Shown here: positions 46,001 to 53,933 of the stretch, one piece after another
Numbering within the stretch: position 1 is the first letter of the stretch
Layout: each line of letters opens with the position of its first letter
Origin: Streptomyces capitiformicae
Lineage (GTDB): Bacteria; Actinomycetota; Actinomycetes; Streptomycetales; Streptomycetaceae
Reading direction: 5' to 3'
Assembly: GCF_002214185.1 (NCBI RefSeq)
Contig: NZ_CP022161.1
Coordinates: 10,785,957 to 10,849,956 of the forward strand
DNA: 64,000 bases
Made by a program: the position numbers and the translations under genes
Notes under the pieces: generated by a model
Seen by the model: the letters and a program-made list of their open reading frames with translations, nothing else
What the model was told of the DNA's origin: nothing
Databases searched by the model: none

Positions 46001-47606
46001 CGACGGCGCGGATGCGGCGCGGCGGAGTGCTTCCGCTGGACGCCGACACGGCCGTGAACGTCCTGGCCCGTGTCGTGAACGCCGCCCCGCCCGCCGTACT
46101 CGTCGCCGACCTCGACTGGGCCGACTTCGCACCGGCCTTCACCACGACCAGGCCGAGCCCGCTGATCGGCGCCCTGCCCGAGGCGCGAACGGCGGTCGCC
46201 GGCGCCGAGGCCACCTCGGGGCGCACGCGTGCCGACGACCGCGCCGGGCTGCTCGGCCGGCTCACCGGACTGACCCCCGCCGAGCAGGACCGCGTCCTGC
46301 TGGACACCGTGCGGTCCTGCGCCGCCGCCGTCCTCGGTTACCCCGGCCCCGACGCCGTGGCCGCCGAACGAGCCTTCCGCGACCTGGGCGTCGACTCGCT
46401 CACCGCGGTCGAACTCCGCAACGGCCTCGCCGCCCTCACCGGAGTCCCCGCCCTGGCCGCGACCCTCGTCTTCGACTATCCGACGCCGGTGGCACTCGCG
46501 CGGCATCTGCGCGAGCAGCTGCTGGGTGCCGCGAGCGAGGCCGACCCCGTTGGCGGTGAGCCCCTGAGGACGGGTGCCGCCGACGATCCGGTGGTGATCG
46601 TCGGGATGGCGTGCCGGTTCCCGGGCGGGGCCGACGACCCTGAGGGGTTGTGGCGTCTGCTGTCGGAGGGCACGGACGCGGTCGGAGCCTTCCCCGCCGA
46701 CCGGGGCTGGGACCTCACCTCCCTCTACGACCCCGAGGGCGAACGCCCCGGAACCACGCTGGTCGACGTCGGCGCCTTCCTGGAGGGCGCGGACCGCTTC
46801 GACGCGGGCTTCTTCGGCATGAGCCCCCGAGAGGCGCTGGCCACGGATCCGCAGCAGCGGCTGCTGCTGGAGACCTCGTGGGAGGCGCTGGAGCGGGCGG
46901 GCATGGCACCCCGTGAGCTGCGCGGCAGCCGTACCGGCGTGTTCGCGGGCACGAACGGCCAGGACTACACAGGGCTGCTGCTCGCCTCCGACGAGGACTT
47001 CGAAGGACATCTCGGCACGGGCAACGCGGCCTCCGTCCTCTCCGGTCGCGTGTCGTACGCGCTGGGGCTTGAGGGTCCGGCGGTGACGGTGGACACGGCG
47101 TGTTCGTCGTCGCTGGTGGCGCTGCATCTGGCGGTGCAGGCGCTGCGGAACGGTGAGTGTGATCTGGCGTTGGCCGGTGGTGTGACGGTGATGTCGACGC
47201 CGGGTGCGTTCGTGGAGTTCTCGCGGCAGCGGGGGCTCGCGGTGGACGGGCGGTGCAAGGCCTTCGCGGATGCCGCGGACGGCACCGGCTGGGGCGAGGG
47301 CGTGGGCGTCCTCGTCGTGGAGCGGCTGTCCGACGCGCGCAGGAACGGCCACCGGGTGCTGGCCGTGGTGCGGGGCAGCGCGGTCAATCAGGACGGGGCG
47401 TCGAACGGTCTTACGGCGCCGAACGGTCCGTCCCAACAGCGGGTGATCCGGGCGGCGTTGGCCGGTGCGGGGCTGAAGGCTTCGGACGTGGACGCGGTCG
47501 AGGCGCACGGTACGGGGACTTCGCTGGGTGACCCGATCGAGGCGCAGGCGCTGCTGGCGACGTATGGGCAGGACCGGCCGGACGAGCGGCCGTTGTGGCT
47601 GGGGGC
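43060..47606 (+). CDS. Internal PKS fragment: (KS end)-AT-KR-ACP-(KS, cut)
   Basis: Similarity starts within the KS C-terminus ([12 protein letters not shown], then [11 protein letters not shown]) and stops inside the next KS at RPLWLG (47604), just before the conserved [15 protein letters not shown] near 43540, GHSIGE near 43790, HAFH near 44088 (malonyl type). [11 protein letters not shown] near 45470, LDD (B-type) near 45708, GQGNYAAAN near 45870. ACP: GVDSL near 46390. KS: DTACSSS near 47090 and EAHGTG near 47500. There is no DH or ER, so the module would give a beta-hydroxy product. An unbroken 4.5-kb frame with both ends cut shows that the breaks are recent or artificial. Confidence 0.92.
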
Positions 47607-47944
47607 CGCACATCGTCCGCGGCTACTTCGGCGGACCCCACGTCCGCTACATCCTCGAATAGAACCCTTTGAGTTTCGGATCAATAGCAGGCACGAAGAA
47701 GGGCCGAGCAACGCCGGGACGGGGCCCGTGACCGGGCTCCGCCCCGTACCTTGCCACCAGTGGTCTCTCCTGTTCGGCCCAATGGGAGCTTCCTTGGACC
47801 CCCGCGGAAACCCCAGACACCCCCCATCTCGGCCCGCCATCCCGCCGCAGATTCCTCCAGGCCACAGCGACCGCCACCGTCACCGCGGCGGCGCTCAATC
47901 CGGTCGGTACGCCGGTCGCGGCCGCCACCTCCGGTACGACCACC
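47607..47944. other. Junction stretch with small gene ends
   Basis: Directly after the PKS cut the plus strand reads [18 protein letters not shown] followed by a stop at 47659, looking like the natural end of an unrelated gene. Near 47850-47940 one frame reads [19 protein letters not shown], resembling a Tat signal peptide, but no start or continuation is visible. No intact gene. Confidence 0.35.
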
Positions 47945-48150
47945 CGTTCACCGACTTTGCATGCACCGTCGCCCTGTGCACGTTTCCGGTGAGGCGGTAG
48001 ACCCCAAGCCGGGAGACCCATCCGTAAGTGAACCGGGTGGTCCAGTTCCGGCCTCGGAGTCTGTGTTTCCGGCCGGCGAAGATGGCCAGCCGTTCGTGGA
48101 CGTAGCCGTCGACCGCGTTGAATCTCCGCCGCGAGTTCCCGTTGCGGACA
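47945..48150 (-). pseudogene. Group II intron reverse transcriptase/maturase C-terminal remnant
   Basis: The minus strand reads VRNGNSRRRFNAVDGY, then [37 protein letters not shown] and [11 protein letters not shown]. The order RxGNSxRxF, VDxYVxERLxxF, GRxWxTRFxYxW, LGVYxLxGxV is that of the maturase (X) domain and C-terminus of actinobacterial group II intron-encoded proteins. The polymerase domain (YADD) is absent. It ends against the ArsR promoter. No intron RNA ribozyme core was identified nearby. Confidence 0.6.
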
Positions 48151-48172
48151 ACCTGAGGCTGGCCATTTTGAC

Positions 48173-48192
48173 GCGTAACCTATGGGTTACGC
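48173..48192 (+). promoter_or_regulatory. Palindromic operator in the ArsR promoter
   Basis: GCGTAACC-TATG-GGTTACGC: perfect 8-bp arms with a 4-nt centre, 8 nt upstream of the GTG start. TTGACG lies just upstream (48168) and TACGCT (48188-48193, a TANNNT -10 type) overlaps the right arm. The site is well placed for autorepression by the ArsR protein, and the transcript would be leaderless or nearly so. Confidence 0.68.
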
Positions 48193-48199
48193 TTCTGGT

Positions 48200-48592
48200 G
48201 TGGACGACCTGAGCAAGGTGGCCTACGCCATCGCCGATCCGGTGCGCCGGGAAATCCTGATGATGTTGCGCCGTACCCCGCTGACGGCAGGCGACATTGC
48301 TGCCCGGTTCGCCATCAGCCGACCCGCGGTCAGCCGTCACCTGCGCGTGCTGCGGGAGAGCGGCCTGGTCCGGGACCAGCAGATCGGACGCCATCGGCGT
48401 TACTCCCTCGCCCGCTCCCGGCTGGGCGACCTCGCCGCCTGGCTCACCCAGTTCGACACCCAGCGTGTCGACTGGTCGCAGCGTCTGGGGGCATTGGAGA
48501 CCGAAATTCACCGCACCCGACGGGACCGCAATCGGGATGAGCCCGCCGACGATCAGCACACCGCGCGCCACTCCGAGGAGAACACGGCATGA
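48200..48592 (+). CDS. ArsR-family winged-helix regulator
   Basis: 130 residues from GTG 48200 (ATG 48182 would add six residues inside the operator). Winged helix: VAYAIADPVRREILMMLRR, then TAGDIAARFAISRPAVSRHL (recognition helix) and VLRESGLVRDQQIGRHRRY (wing). No Cys-rich metal site, so probably not a metal sensor. This class is commonly paired with SRPBCC (AHSA1) genes, as here: the next start overlaps its stop (ATGA). Likely autoregulated through the palindrome at 48173. Confidence 0.92.
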   Translation: MDDLSKVAYAIADPVRREILMMLRRTPLTAGDIAARFAISRPAVSRHLRVLRESGLVRDQQIGRHRRYSLARSRLGDLAAWLTQFDTQRVDWSQRLGALETEIHRTRRDRNRDEPADDQHTARHSEENTA

Positions 48593-49080
48593 CCCTTGAG
48601 CCCACCGGACAACTCACCCCCACGCCGACGGGGCACGACCTGATCCTCACTCGCAGCTACCGCGCCTCCGCCGACGACGTCTGGGCGAGTGTCACCGAGC
48701 CGGAGCGCACCGCCCGCTGGTTCGGCCCGTGGCGCGGCCAGGCGGCGACCGGCCGCACCATCGAAGTGCAGATGGTGTTCGAGGAGTCGGCGCCGTGGTG
48801 CCCACTGCGAATCGAAGCCTGCGAACCGCCGCGCCGACTCGCCGTCTCGATGGAAGACGAGGCCGGATCCTGGTCGATGGAGCTGCTGCTGGCCGAGAGC
48901 GACGGCACCACCGAACTCCGGCTGGTCCATCACCTCGCCTCCACAGAGCACCTCGGCCAGACCGGTCCGGGCTGGGAGTACTACCTGGACATGCTCACCG
49001 CCGCACGCACGGGCGGGCCACGGCCTGACTTCGAGGACTACTACCCCGCGCAGAAGGCATACTTCGAGTCCCTGGCCTGA
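48589..49080 (+). CDS. SRPBCC domain protein (AHSA1-like)
   Basis: 163 residues. The AHSA1/START-like fold is marked by RSYRASADDVWASVTEPERTARW near the N terminus, later PPRRLAVSMEDE and a C-terminal helix GWEYYLDMLTAAR. These proteins bind hydrophobic ligands in a deep cavity; partnered with ArsR regulators they often serve uncharacterised ligand-handling roles. It is translationally coupled to the regulator. The last 16 nt of the gene are duplicated 20 nt further on (49087-49102). Confidence 0.9.
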   Translation: MTLEPTGQLTPTPTGHDLILTRSYRASADDVWASVTEPERTARWFGPWRGQAATGRTIEVQMVFEESAPWCPLRIEACEPPRRLAVSMEDEAGSWSMELLLAESDGTTELRLVHHLASTEHLGQTGPGWEYYLDMLTAARTGGPRPDFEDYYPAQKAYFESLA

Positions 49081-49127
49081 GTGTCTAGTCCCTGGCCTGA
49101 GTTTGGCTCTGAAGCTCCTATAGATCG

Positions 49128-49745
49128 TCAAGTGGCTGGAGATGCCGAGGGTCCGCTCCTGAAGGCGCTGGTGAGGTGGTGGTAGACCTCGCGCGCGACG
49201 AAGCGCTTGAGGCATCTGAGGATGTCCTTCGTCTTGAGCCCTTCGAGGGTGCGTCGTGCGACGTGGTCGCAGGTGCGTGGGTCGTGACGCATGCGGACCA
49301 GCACGATTGTGTGCAGCGCACGGTTGGCCTGCCGGTCGCCACCGCGGTTGAGTCGGTGGCGGTCGGTGCGGCCGGAGGAGGTCGGAGGAGGTCGGCACGG
49401 GTGCGGCGGCGCACAGGTGGGCGAAGGATGCTTCCGAGACGAGCCTGTCGGGGTTGTCCCCGGCTGTGACCAGCAGTTGCCCGGCGGTCTCGGTTCCGAC
49501 GCCCGCCAGCGCGAGCAGGCCGGGCGCGGTGCGGGTGATCAGGGCGCGCAGCTCGGCGTCCGCGTCTGCGATCTCCTCGCTCAGGTGCTGGTAGCGCTTG
49601 GCCAGGCGCTTGAGCGCGAGTTTGACGGCGGCGACCGGGGCGGTCAGATCGGTGCCGGGACGGCTGGCCGCCAGGCGCCGTATCAACTCGGTGGTGGTCA
49701 GTGAGCGCAGTGCTTCGCGTACCGCAGCGGGATCGTGCGGTGGCC
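49128..49745 (-). pseudogene. IS110 family transposase fragment with frameshift
   Basis: Minus strand: REALRSLTTTELIRRLAA, LALKRLAKRYQHLSEEIADA, LLALAGVGTETAGQLLVTAG and PDRLVSEASFAHLCAAAPVP. This is the second half (transposase_20 domain) of IS110/IS116/IS902 enzymes. Near 49382 a 10-bp tandem duplication shifts the frame; beyond it the coding continues in another frame (MRHDPRTC-type sequence, then DILRCLKRFVAREVYHHL) to a stop at 49128. The N-terminal RuvC-like half is gone: at about 49748 an IS701 fragment on the other strand begins. Confidence 0.82.
49373..49392. repeat. 10-bp tandem duplication in IS110
   Basis: CGGAGGAGGT occurs twice in a row (49373-49382, 49383-49392). Deleting one copy restores the reading frame through the conserved SSGRTDRHRLNRGGDRQANR-type segment. 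Confidence 0.9.
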
Positions 49746-49751
49746 GCAGGC

Positions 49752-50123
49752 AATAGCGTAGAGCCTGCCCGCTGGCGGGAGATGTTCGACCAGGCCATGG
49801 CCCGGATCGCGGGACGATTCGGCCGAGTTGAGCCCCGGGCGACGGCCCGCGTCTACCTGCTCGGGCTGCTGTCCAAGGCCTTGCGGAAGAACTGCCGGCG
49901 GCTGGCCGAACAGGCCGGTCACGCCCGGCCCGGGCCGATGCAGCGCCTGCTGCGCTACGCCCGCTGGGACGCCGACGCCGTCCGCGACGACATCCGCTCC
50001 TACGTCGCCGACCACCTTGGCACCGACGGCGGAGCGCTGATCGTGGACGAGGCCGGCTTGGTGAAGAAGGGCCACGCCTCTGCCGTCGAAGCGGAAGCCC
50101 AGCATCTCGTTCTCCCCCGATGA
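49752..50123 (+). pseudogene. IS701 family transposase, N-terminal fragment
   Basis: Frame: ARWREMFDQAMARIAGRFGR, then RVYLLGLLSKALRKNCRRL, GPMQRLLRYARWDADAVRDD, IRSYVADHLGTDGGAL and IVDEAGLVKKG. This is the N-terminal domain and first catalytic Asp (VDEA) of IS701 transposases. After KKG the sequence leaves the family and stops 16 residues later, so the second Asp and the Glu are missing. A shorter second copy of the same N-terminal region is at 51818. Confidence 0.85.
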
Positions 50124-50218
50124 ACTCGGCTTTTGCAGCCCGCCGCAACAGCATGGCCGGACGCGGTGCCACTCAGCAGAGTTGGTCTCGCCATGCACAA
50201 CAGTTCTAGGGGGTAAAC

Positions 50219-50617
50219 ATGCGGAAGAACCTCAAGACGCTCGCCGTGGCCGTCGGCGGTCTCGCTCTGGCACTCGGCGGATCGACGGTGGCCGTCGCCA
50301 ATCCGCAGGGCGACGTGAGCGCCCAGGTCAGCTGCTACGACGGGGCCTCGTCCTTCTCGAAGGCGTCCGGCCGGCACACGACGAGCGTCTTCAGGACGTC
50401 GACCAGGTGCAACGACATCAACATCAAGATGAGCTCCGGCGGCCGTTACGTGAAGGTGTGCTTCAAGCTCAGCAGCGGCTCCTTCGACTGCCAGAGCGAC
50501 TACAAGTGGGCCCCTTCGGGCTCTTGGAAGGTCATCGCCACCGACGTCCGCGACTTCCAGGAGTTCGTGTTCTTCTTCGACTCCACCAGCTCCGCGTCGG
50601 GCTCATACGCCGCCTGA
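50219..50617 (+). CDS. Small secreted protein, hypothetical
   Basis: 132 residues; ATG 50219 follows AGGGGG. Signal peptide: KNLKTLAVAVGGLALALGG, cleavage near VANPQ. The mature part has four Cys (SCYDG, TRCND, KVCFKL, FDCQS) and a strand-rich pattern INIKMSSGGRYVKVCF. It is similar in size to other small exported Streptomyces proteins, without an assigned role. Stop at 50617 is followed by a clear terminator at 50654. It stands alone among IS fragments. Confidence 0.78.
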   Translation: MRKNLKTLAVAVGGLALALGGSTVAVANPQGDVSAQVSCYDGASSFSKASGRHTTSVFRTSTRCNDINIKMSSGGRYVKVCFKLSSGSFDCQSDYKWAPSGSWKVIATDVRDFQEFVFFFDSTSSASGSYAA

Positions 50618-50653
50618 CCGCAACAACCGCGCTGACTCGTCGGTACGCAAGGG

Positions 50654-50686
50654 GCGGGCCCGCCGGTGGACAACCGGCGGGCCCGC
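50654..50686. terminator. Bidirectional hairpin terminator
   Basis: Arms 50654-50667 and 50673-50686 form a perfect 14-bp stem with a 5-nt loop, placed between convergent genes (stops at 50617 and 50723), so it can serve both. Confidence 0.85.
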
Positions 50687-50722
50687 TTCATGCTCGTGCC
50701 GACGGCGACGAACCAGTGCTGG

Positions 50723-51727
50723 TCACTCCATCGGGCTCGCGGCGCGCAGCAAGGACGCTCCCGCCGGGGTGAGGGTGTGCAGCACGGTCGGGCCGTTGCG
50801 GATGGTGGTGATGAGGCCCGCGTCGCGCAGCACGGTGGCGTGTCTGCTGGCGGAGGATGCCGATACTCCGGCGGCACGGGCGATCTCGCCGGTCGTGGCA
50901 CCAGTGGACGCGGCGCGCAAGGCGACCGCTCGGGCGCGCCCGAGCAGGGTGATCAGAGACTTCTCGGGGGCATCGACGCCATGCGGGGCATCCGGGGGGC
51001 TCGGCTCGTGGAGGAGCGAGTACCAGAGCACGGGCGGCATTTCCGGGTCGGCGAAGGCGACCGGCTCCCCCCAGTTGAAATACGAAGGGACGAGGGTGAG
51101 CCCACGTCCGTTCAGATACAGGTTCCGGTCCTCGACCTGCTTGGGATAGACGACCTCCAGGACGGGAGGGCGCCAGCGCAGCATCGGCCCGAGTCCCGAG
51201 AGCATGCCCTCGACTCCGCCGTCCAGAAGCCCACGGGCACGCGACGCTCGCTCCGCCTCGATCCGGGACTGTGCCTGTTCCTCGTACGGGGCGATCACCG
51301 CGTCGTGGTACGCCCGCAGCATCCCCACGAACTCCTTGCGCGCCTCCAGCCGGGCCAGTTGCCCGGCCCACGCGGGAGCACCGACGGTCCGGTCGAGGAT
51401 GGTCACTTCCTTCAGGACCCGTCGCGGAGGCGTGGCCAGAATGGATTCCAGTCCGGCGTCCAAATCACCCACCGCATCAGCGGGCGTTAGAAAGTCCGGA
51501 AAGTAAGCGGCCCTTGGATACAAAGGCAGGAAGACGCTCCGCAGGACACGCCCCAGCCCCCTCTCCCGCGTCTGCTGCCTTGCCATGCGGTACCACCCGG
51601 CGTAGGCCCACCGCCCTCTGCGCGACTGCAATCGGTGCAGACTCGAGGCGACTTCCCAGAGCGGATCAGGCGCGGCGGCAATCCTGGTTCTCGCCAGATC
51701 TGTATCGCTGAAATGAATGCGGAGCAT
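50723..51727 (-). CDS. DUF5937/ArsR-type transcriptional regulator
   Basis: 334 residues; ATG 51727 (MGDDMLRIHF at 51739 is an alternative). The N-terminal about 230 residues open with RIHFSDTDLARTRIAAAPDP and LWEVASSLHRL, matching the DUF5937-type ligand-binding part of actinobacterial ArsR-like regulators. The C-terminal winged helix carries TGEIARAAGVSASSASRHAT and LRDAGLITTIRNGPTVLHTL. The family usually represses a nearby gene; here the upstream partner seems to be lost, because an IS701 fragment starts 90 nt before the start codon. Confidence 0.85.
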   Translation of the reverse strand: MLRIHFSDTDLARTRIAAAPDPLWEVASSLHRLQSRRGRWAYAGWYRMARQQTRERGLGRVLRSVFLPLYPRAAYFPDFLTPADAVGDLDAGLESILATPPRRVLKEVTILDRTVGAPAWAGQLARLEARKEFVGMLRAYHDAVIAPYEEQAQSRIEAERASRARGLLDGGVEGMLSGLGPMLRWRPPVLEVVYPKQVEDRNLYLNGRGLTLVPSYFNWGEPVAFADPEMPPVLWYSLLHEPSPPDAPHGVDAPEKSLITLLGRARAVALRAASTGATTGEIARAAGVSASSASRHATVLRDAGLITTIRNGPTVLHTLTPAGASLLRAASPME

Positions 51728-51817
51728 GTCGTCCCCCATTCGGCATGGTCGGCTGGGAGATCGTAGGTCGCGGAGATCAATACGCGATAAACGGGGGTTC
51801 AACAGACGTGAGGCGCC

Positions 51818-51888
51818 TGTTCGACCAGACCATGGCCCGGATCGCGGGACGATTCGGCCGAGTTGAGCCCCAGGCGACTGCCCGCGCC
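51818..51888 (+). pseudogene. Second IS701 N-terminal fragment
   Basis: About 70 nt almost identical to 49784-49850 (FDQTMARIAGRFGRVEPQAT against FDQAMARIAGRFGRVEPRAT). It ends in a TAG at the start of the 19-bp repeat (51888). It is a short relic only. Confidence 0.75.
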
Positions 51889-51906
51889 TAGATGCAATAC
51901 CGGTGA
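51888..51906. repeat. 19-bp repeat, copy 2 (inverted copy at 38226)
   Basis: CTAGATGCAATACCGGTGA, the exact reverse complement of 38226-38244. It marks the end of the IS701 fragment. Confidence 0.75.
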
Positions 51907-52167
51907 CTTTGGGGCTTTCGGGTCGTTGGGTGTGGTGTGCCAAGGCCCGGACAGGTGAAGCCGTCGTCGGATGAGCCGGCAAGGCGTTCCCCGCCGTGTC
52001 CACGGCGCCGGTAACGCTCGCGGCTTGACTTCTTAGCAAGCTCGGATGTCTGTGGATCGGCCTCGGGAAGGGTGCCTCGCGGAACGCGGAGGGCGTACCT
52101 TCCCGGGTGATCGACTTCTGGTCATCGAGTAGGCCCGCGTTGGCGCGCGGGTCGGGAAGGCACGCCC
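51907..52167. other. Region upstream of IS256, left-end candidate
   Basis: No gene. Two related sequences, GGGAAGGTACGCC (minus strand, near 52096) and GGGAAGGCACGCC (near 52155), could be parts of an IS256 left end, but no matching right-end inverted repeat is found after 53422. Confidence 0.3.
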
Positions 52168-53422
52168 GTGCTCAGCGTAGTCAACAACGACGGAACCACC
52201 GAGACCGGCTTCCTGATGGACGACATCGTCCGCGAGGGCGCCCGGCGGATGCTCGCCGCGGCCCTGGAGGCCGAAGTCAACCAGTACATAGCCGAGTTGG
52301 CCGACCGGCGTGACGAAGCCGGTCGCCGGTTGGTGGTCCGCAACGGCCACCACCGCGAGCGCACCGTGACCACCGCCGCAGGCCCGGTCCCGGTCAAGGC
52401 GCCGCGCGTGAACGACAAGCGCGTTGACGCCGCCACGGGCGAGCGCGAGCGGTTCTCGTCGAGGATCCTGGCCCCCTGGTGCCGGAAGTCCCCGAAGATC
52501 AGCGAGGTCCTTCCCCTGCTCTACCTGCACGGACTGTCCTCCGGCGACTTCGTGCCCGCCATGGAGCAGTTCCTCGGCAGCTCGGCCGGGCTCTCGCCGG
52601 CCACCGTGACCCGGCTGACCAAGCAATGGAGCGATGACCACGCCGTCTTCCAAGCCCGCGACCTGTCGGAATCCGACTACGTCTACGTGTGGGCCGACGG
52701 CGTCCACCCCCAAGATCCGCCTCGGCCAGGCCCGTTCCTGCGTCCTGGTCCTCATGGGAGTGCGCACCGACGGCCGCAAGGAGCTCATCGCACTCGCCGA
52801 AGGACTGCGCGAGTCCACCGAGTCCTGGGCCGACCTGCTACGTGACTGCCGGCGGCGCGGCATGCGGGCCCCCGAGCTCGTGGTCGGTGACGGCGCGATG
52901 GGCCTGTGGCGGGCTCTCACGGAGGTGTTTCCGCAGGCCAGGCACCAAAGGTGCTGGGTTCACAAAACCCGGAACGTGGTCAACGCCCTGCCGAAGTCGT
53001 CCCAGCCCGGAGCGAAGAAGGCATTGCAGGAGATCTACAACGCCGAAGACCGCGACCACGCCGAGAAGGCCGTCAAGGACTTCGATCGCGCCTACGGCGC
53101 GAAGTGGCCCAAGGCGGTGAAGAAGGTCACCGACGAGACCGATGAACTCCTGGCGTCCTACGACTTCCCCGCCGAACACTGGATCCACCTCAGAACAACG
53201 AACCCGATCGAATCCACCTTCAGCACCGTCAAGTTGAGGACCCGGGTCACCCGCGGAGCTGGCAGCCCCGCAGCGGCCCTGGCCATGGTGTTCGAGCGCA
53301 CCGAGTCCGCCCAGACCCGCTGGCGCGCGATCACCGCACCCCACCGCGTCGCCCTCGTCCGCAACGGCGCCACATTCCACAACGGCTACCTCGTCGAGCG
53401 TCCCGAGGTGAGCGCAGCATGA
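52168..53422 (+). pseudogene. IS256 family transposase with a single-base frameshift
   Basis: First part (52168-52710): MDDIVREGARRMLAAALEAE, NGHHRERTVTTAAGPVPV, YLHGLSSGDFVPAMEQFLG, VYVWADGVHP. Second part in the next frame: RLGQARSCVLVLMGVRTDG, ELVVGDGAMGLWRAL (catalytic Asp), CWVHKTRNVVNALPK, TTNPIESTFSTVKLR (catalytic Glu region) and GATFHNGYLVERPE, ending at 53422. One extra C in the run 52707-52711 separates the halves. Removing it gives a complete mutator-type transposase of about 417 residues. All catalytic motifs are present, so this copy may be recently inactivated or simply mis-sequenced. Confidence 0.9.
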
Positions 53423-53757
53423 CCAGGCACGGGAACCGCCCACTGCTCTTCCTGGACGTCGACGGGCCCGCTCCTGCCGTTCGGTGACGACCCGCAGCGC
53501 GATCTCGCGGGCACCGCATCCAACTCGCACCTGGCGCGGCTCAACCCGCAGATCGGGCCGCAGCTCGCGGCGCTGCCGTGCGACCTGGTCTGGGCCACCA
53601 CCTGGGAGGAAGAGGCCAATATCGAGCTGGCACCGCGACTCGGCCTGCCGCAGTTGCCGGTCGTGAACTGGCCAGAGCCCTCAGCCACCCACGAACGCGA
53701 AGACCAGTGGTTCGGGCTCCATTGGAAGACCCGAACCCTCGTCGCGCGCGCGGCTTT
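53419..53757 (+). pseudogene. HAD-like hydrolase, N-terminal half, frameshifted
   Basis: Starts at an ATG overlapping the IS256 stop. It reads RPLLFLDVDGP, then after one extra C (53465-53469) continues LLPFGDDPQRDLAGT, QLAALPCDLVWATTWEEEAN, LGLPQLPVVNWPE and QWFGLHWKTRTLVARAA. This is a HAD-type protein of a common Streptomyces family (DxDG nucleophile, WATTWEEEAN). At about 53757 homology stops; the missing C-terminal part is found at 55608. The gene is therefore split by 1.85 kb of foreign DNA and also frameshifted. Confidence 0.8.
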
Positions 53758-53933
53758 ACCGACCGGCGAGCTCACCGGGACGCGCTCAACCTGGGGCGAT
53801 GCGTCGCGGTCGTGTCAGGGACGGCCTGCTTCCTTCTCGGATGTCGGGCCGCAGGTAGGCACCCTGAGCCTCGCGGCCACCCGGCGTCACGGCATGCCCG
53901 CACGTGACGCCCCGGCTGCACACTGCGGACGGG

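Noticed and set aside
44902..47613. A 903-residue open frame on the minus strand opposite the PKS
   Set aside because: It is a high-GC shadow: Arg/Gln/His-rich, no family motifs, and fully explained by the real PKS frame on the plus strand.
50219..50617. Toxin or bacteriocin
   Set aside because: It is a small secreted Cys-containing protein, but no immunity gene, leader motif or processing enzyme is adjacent.
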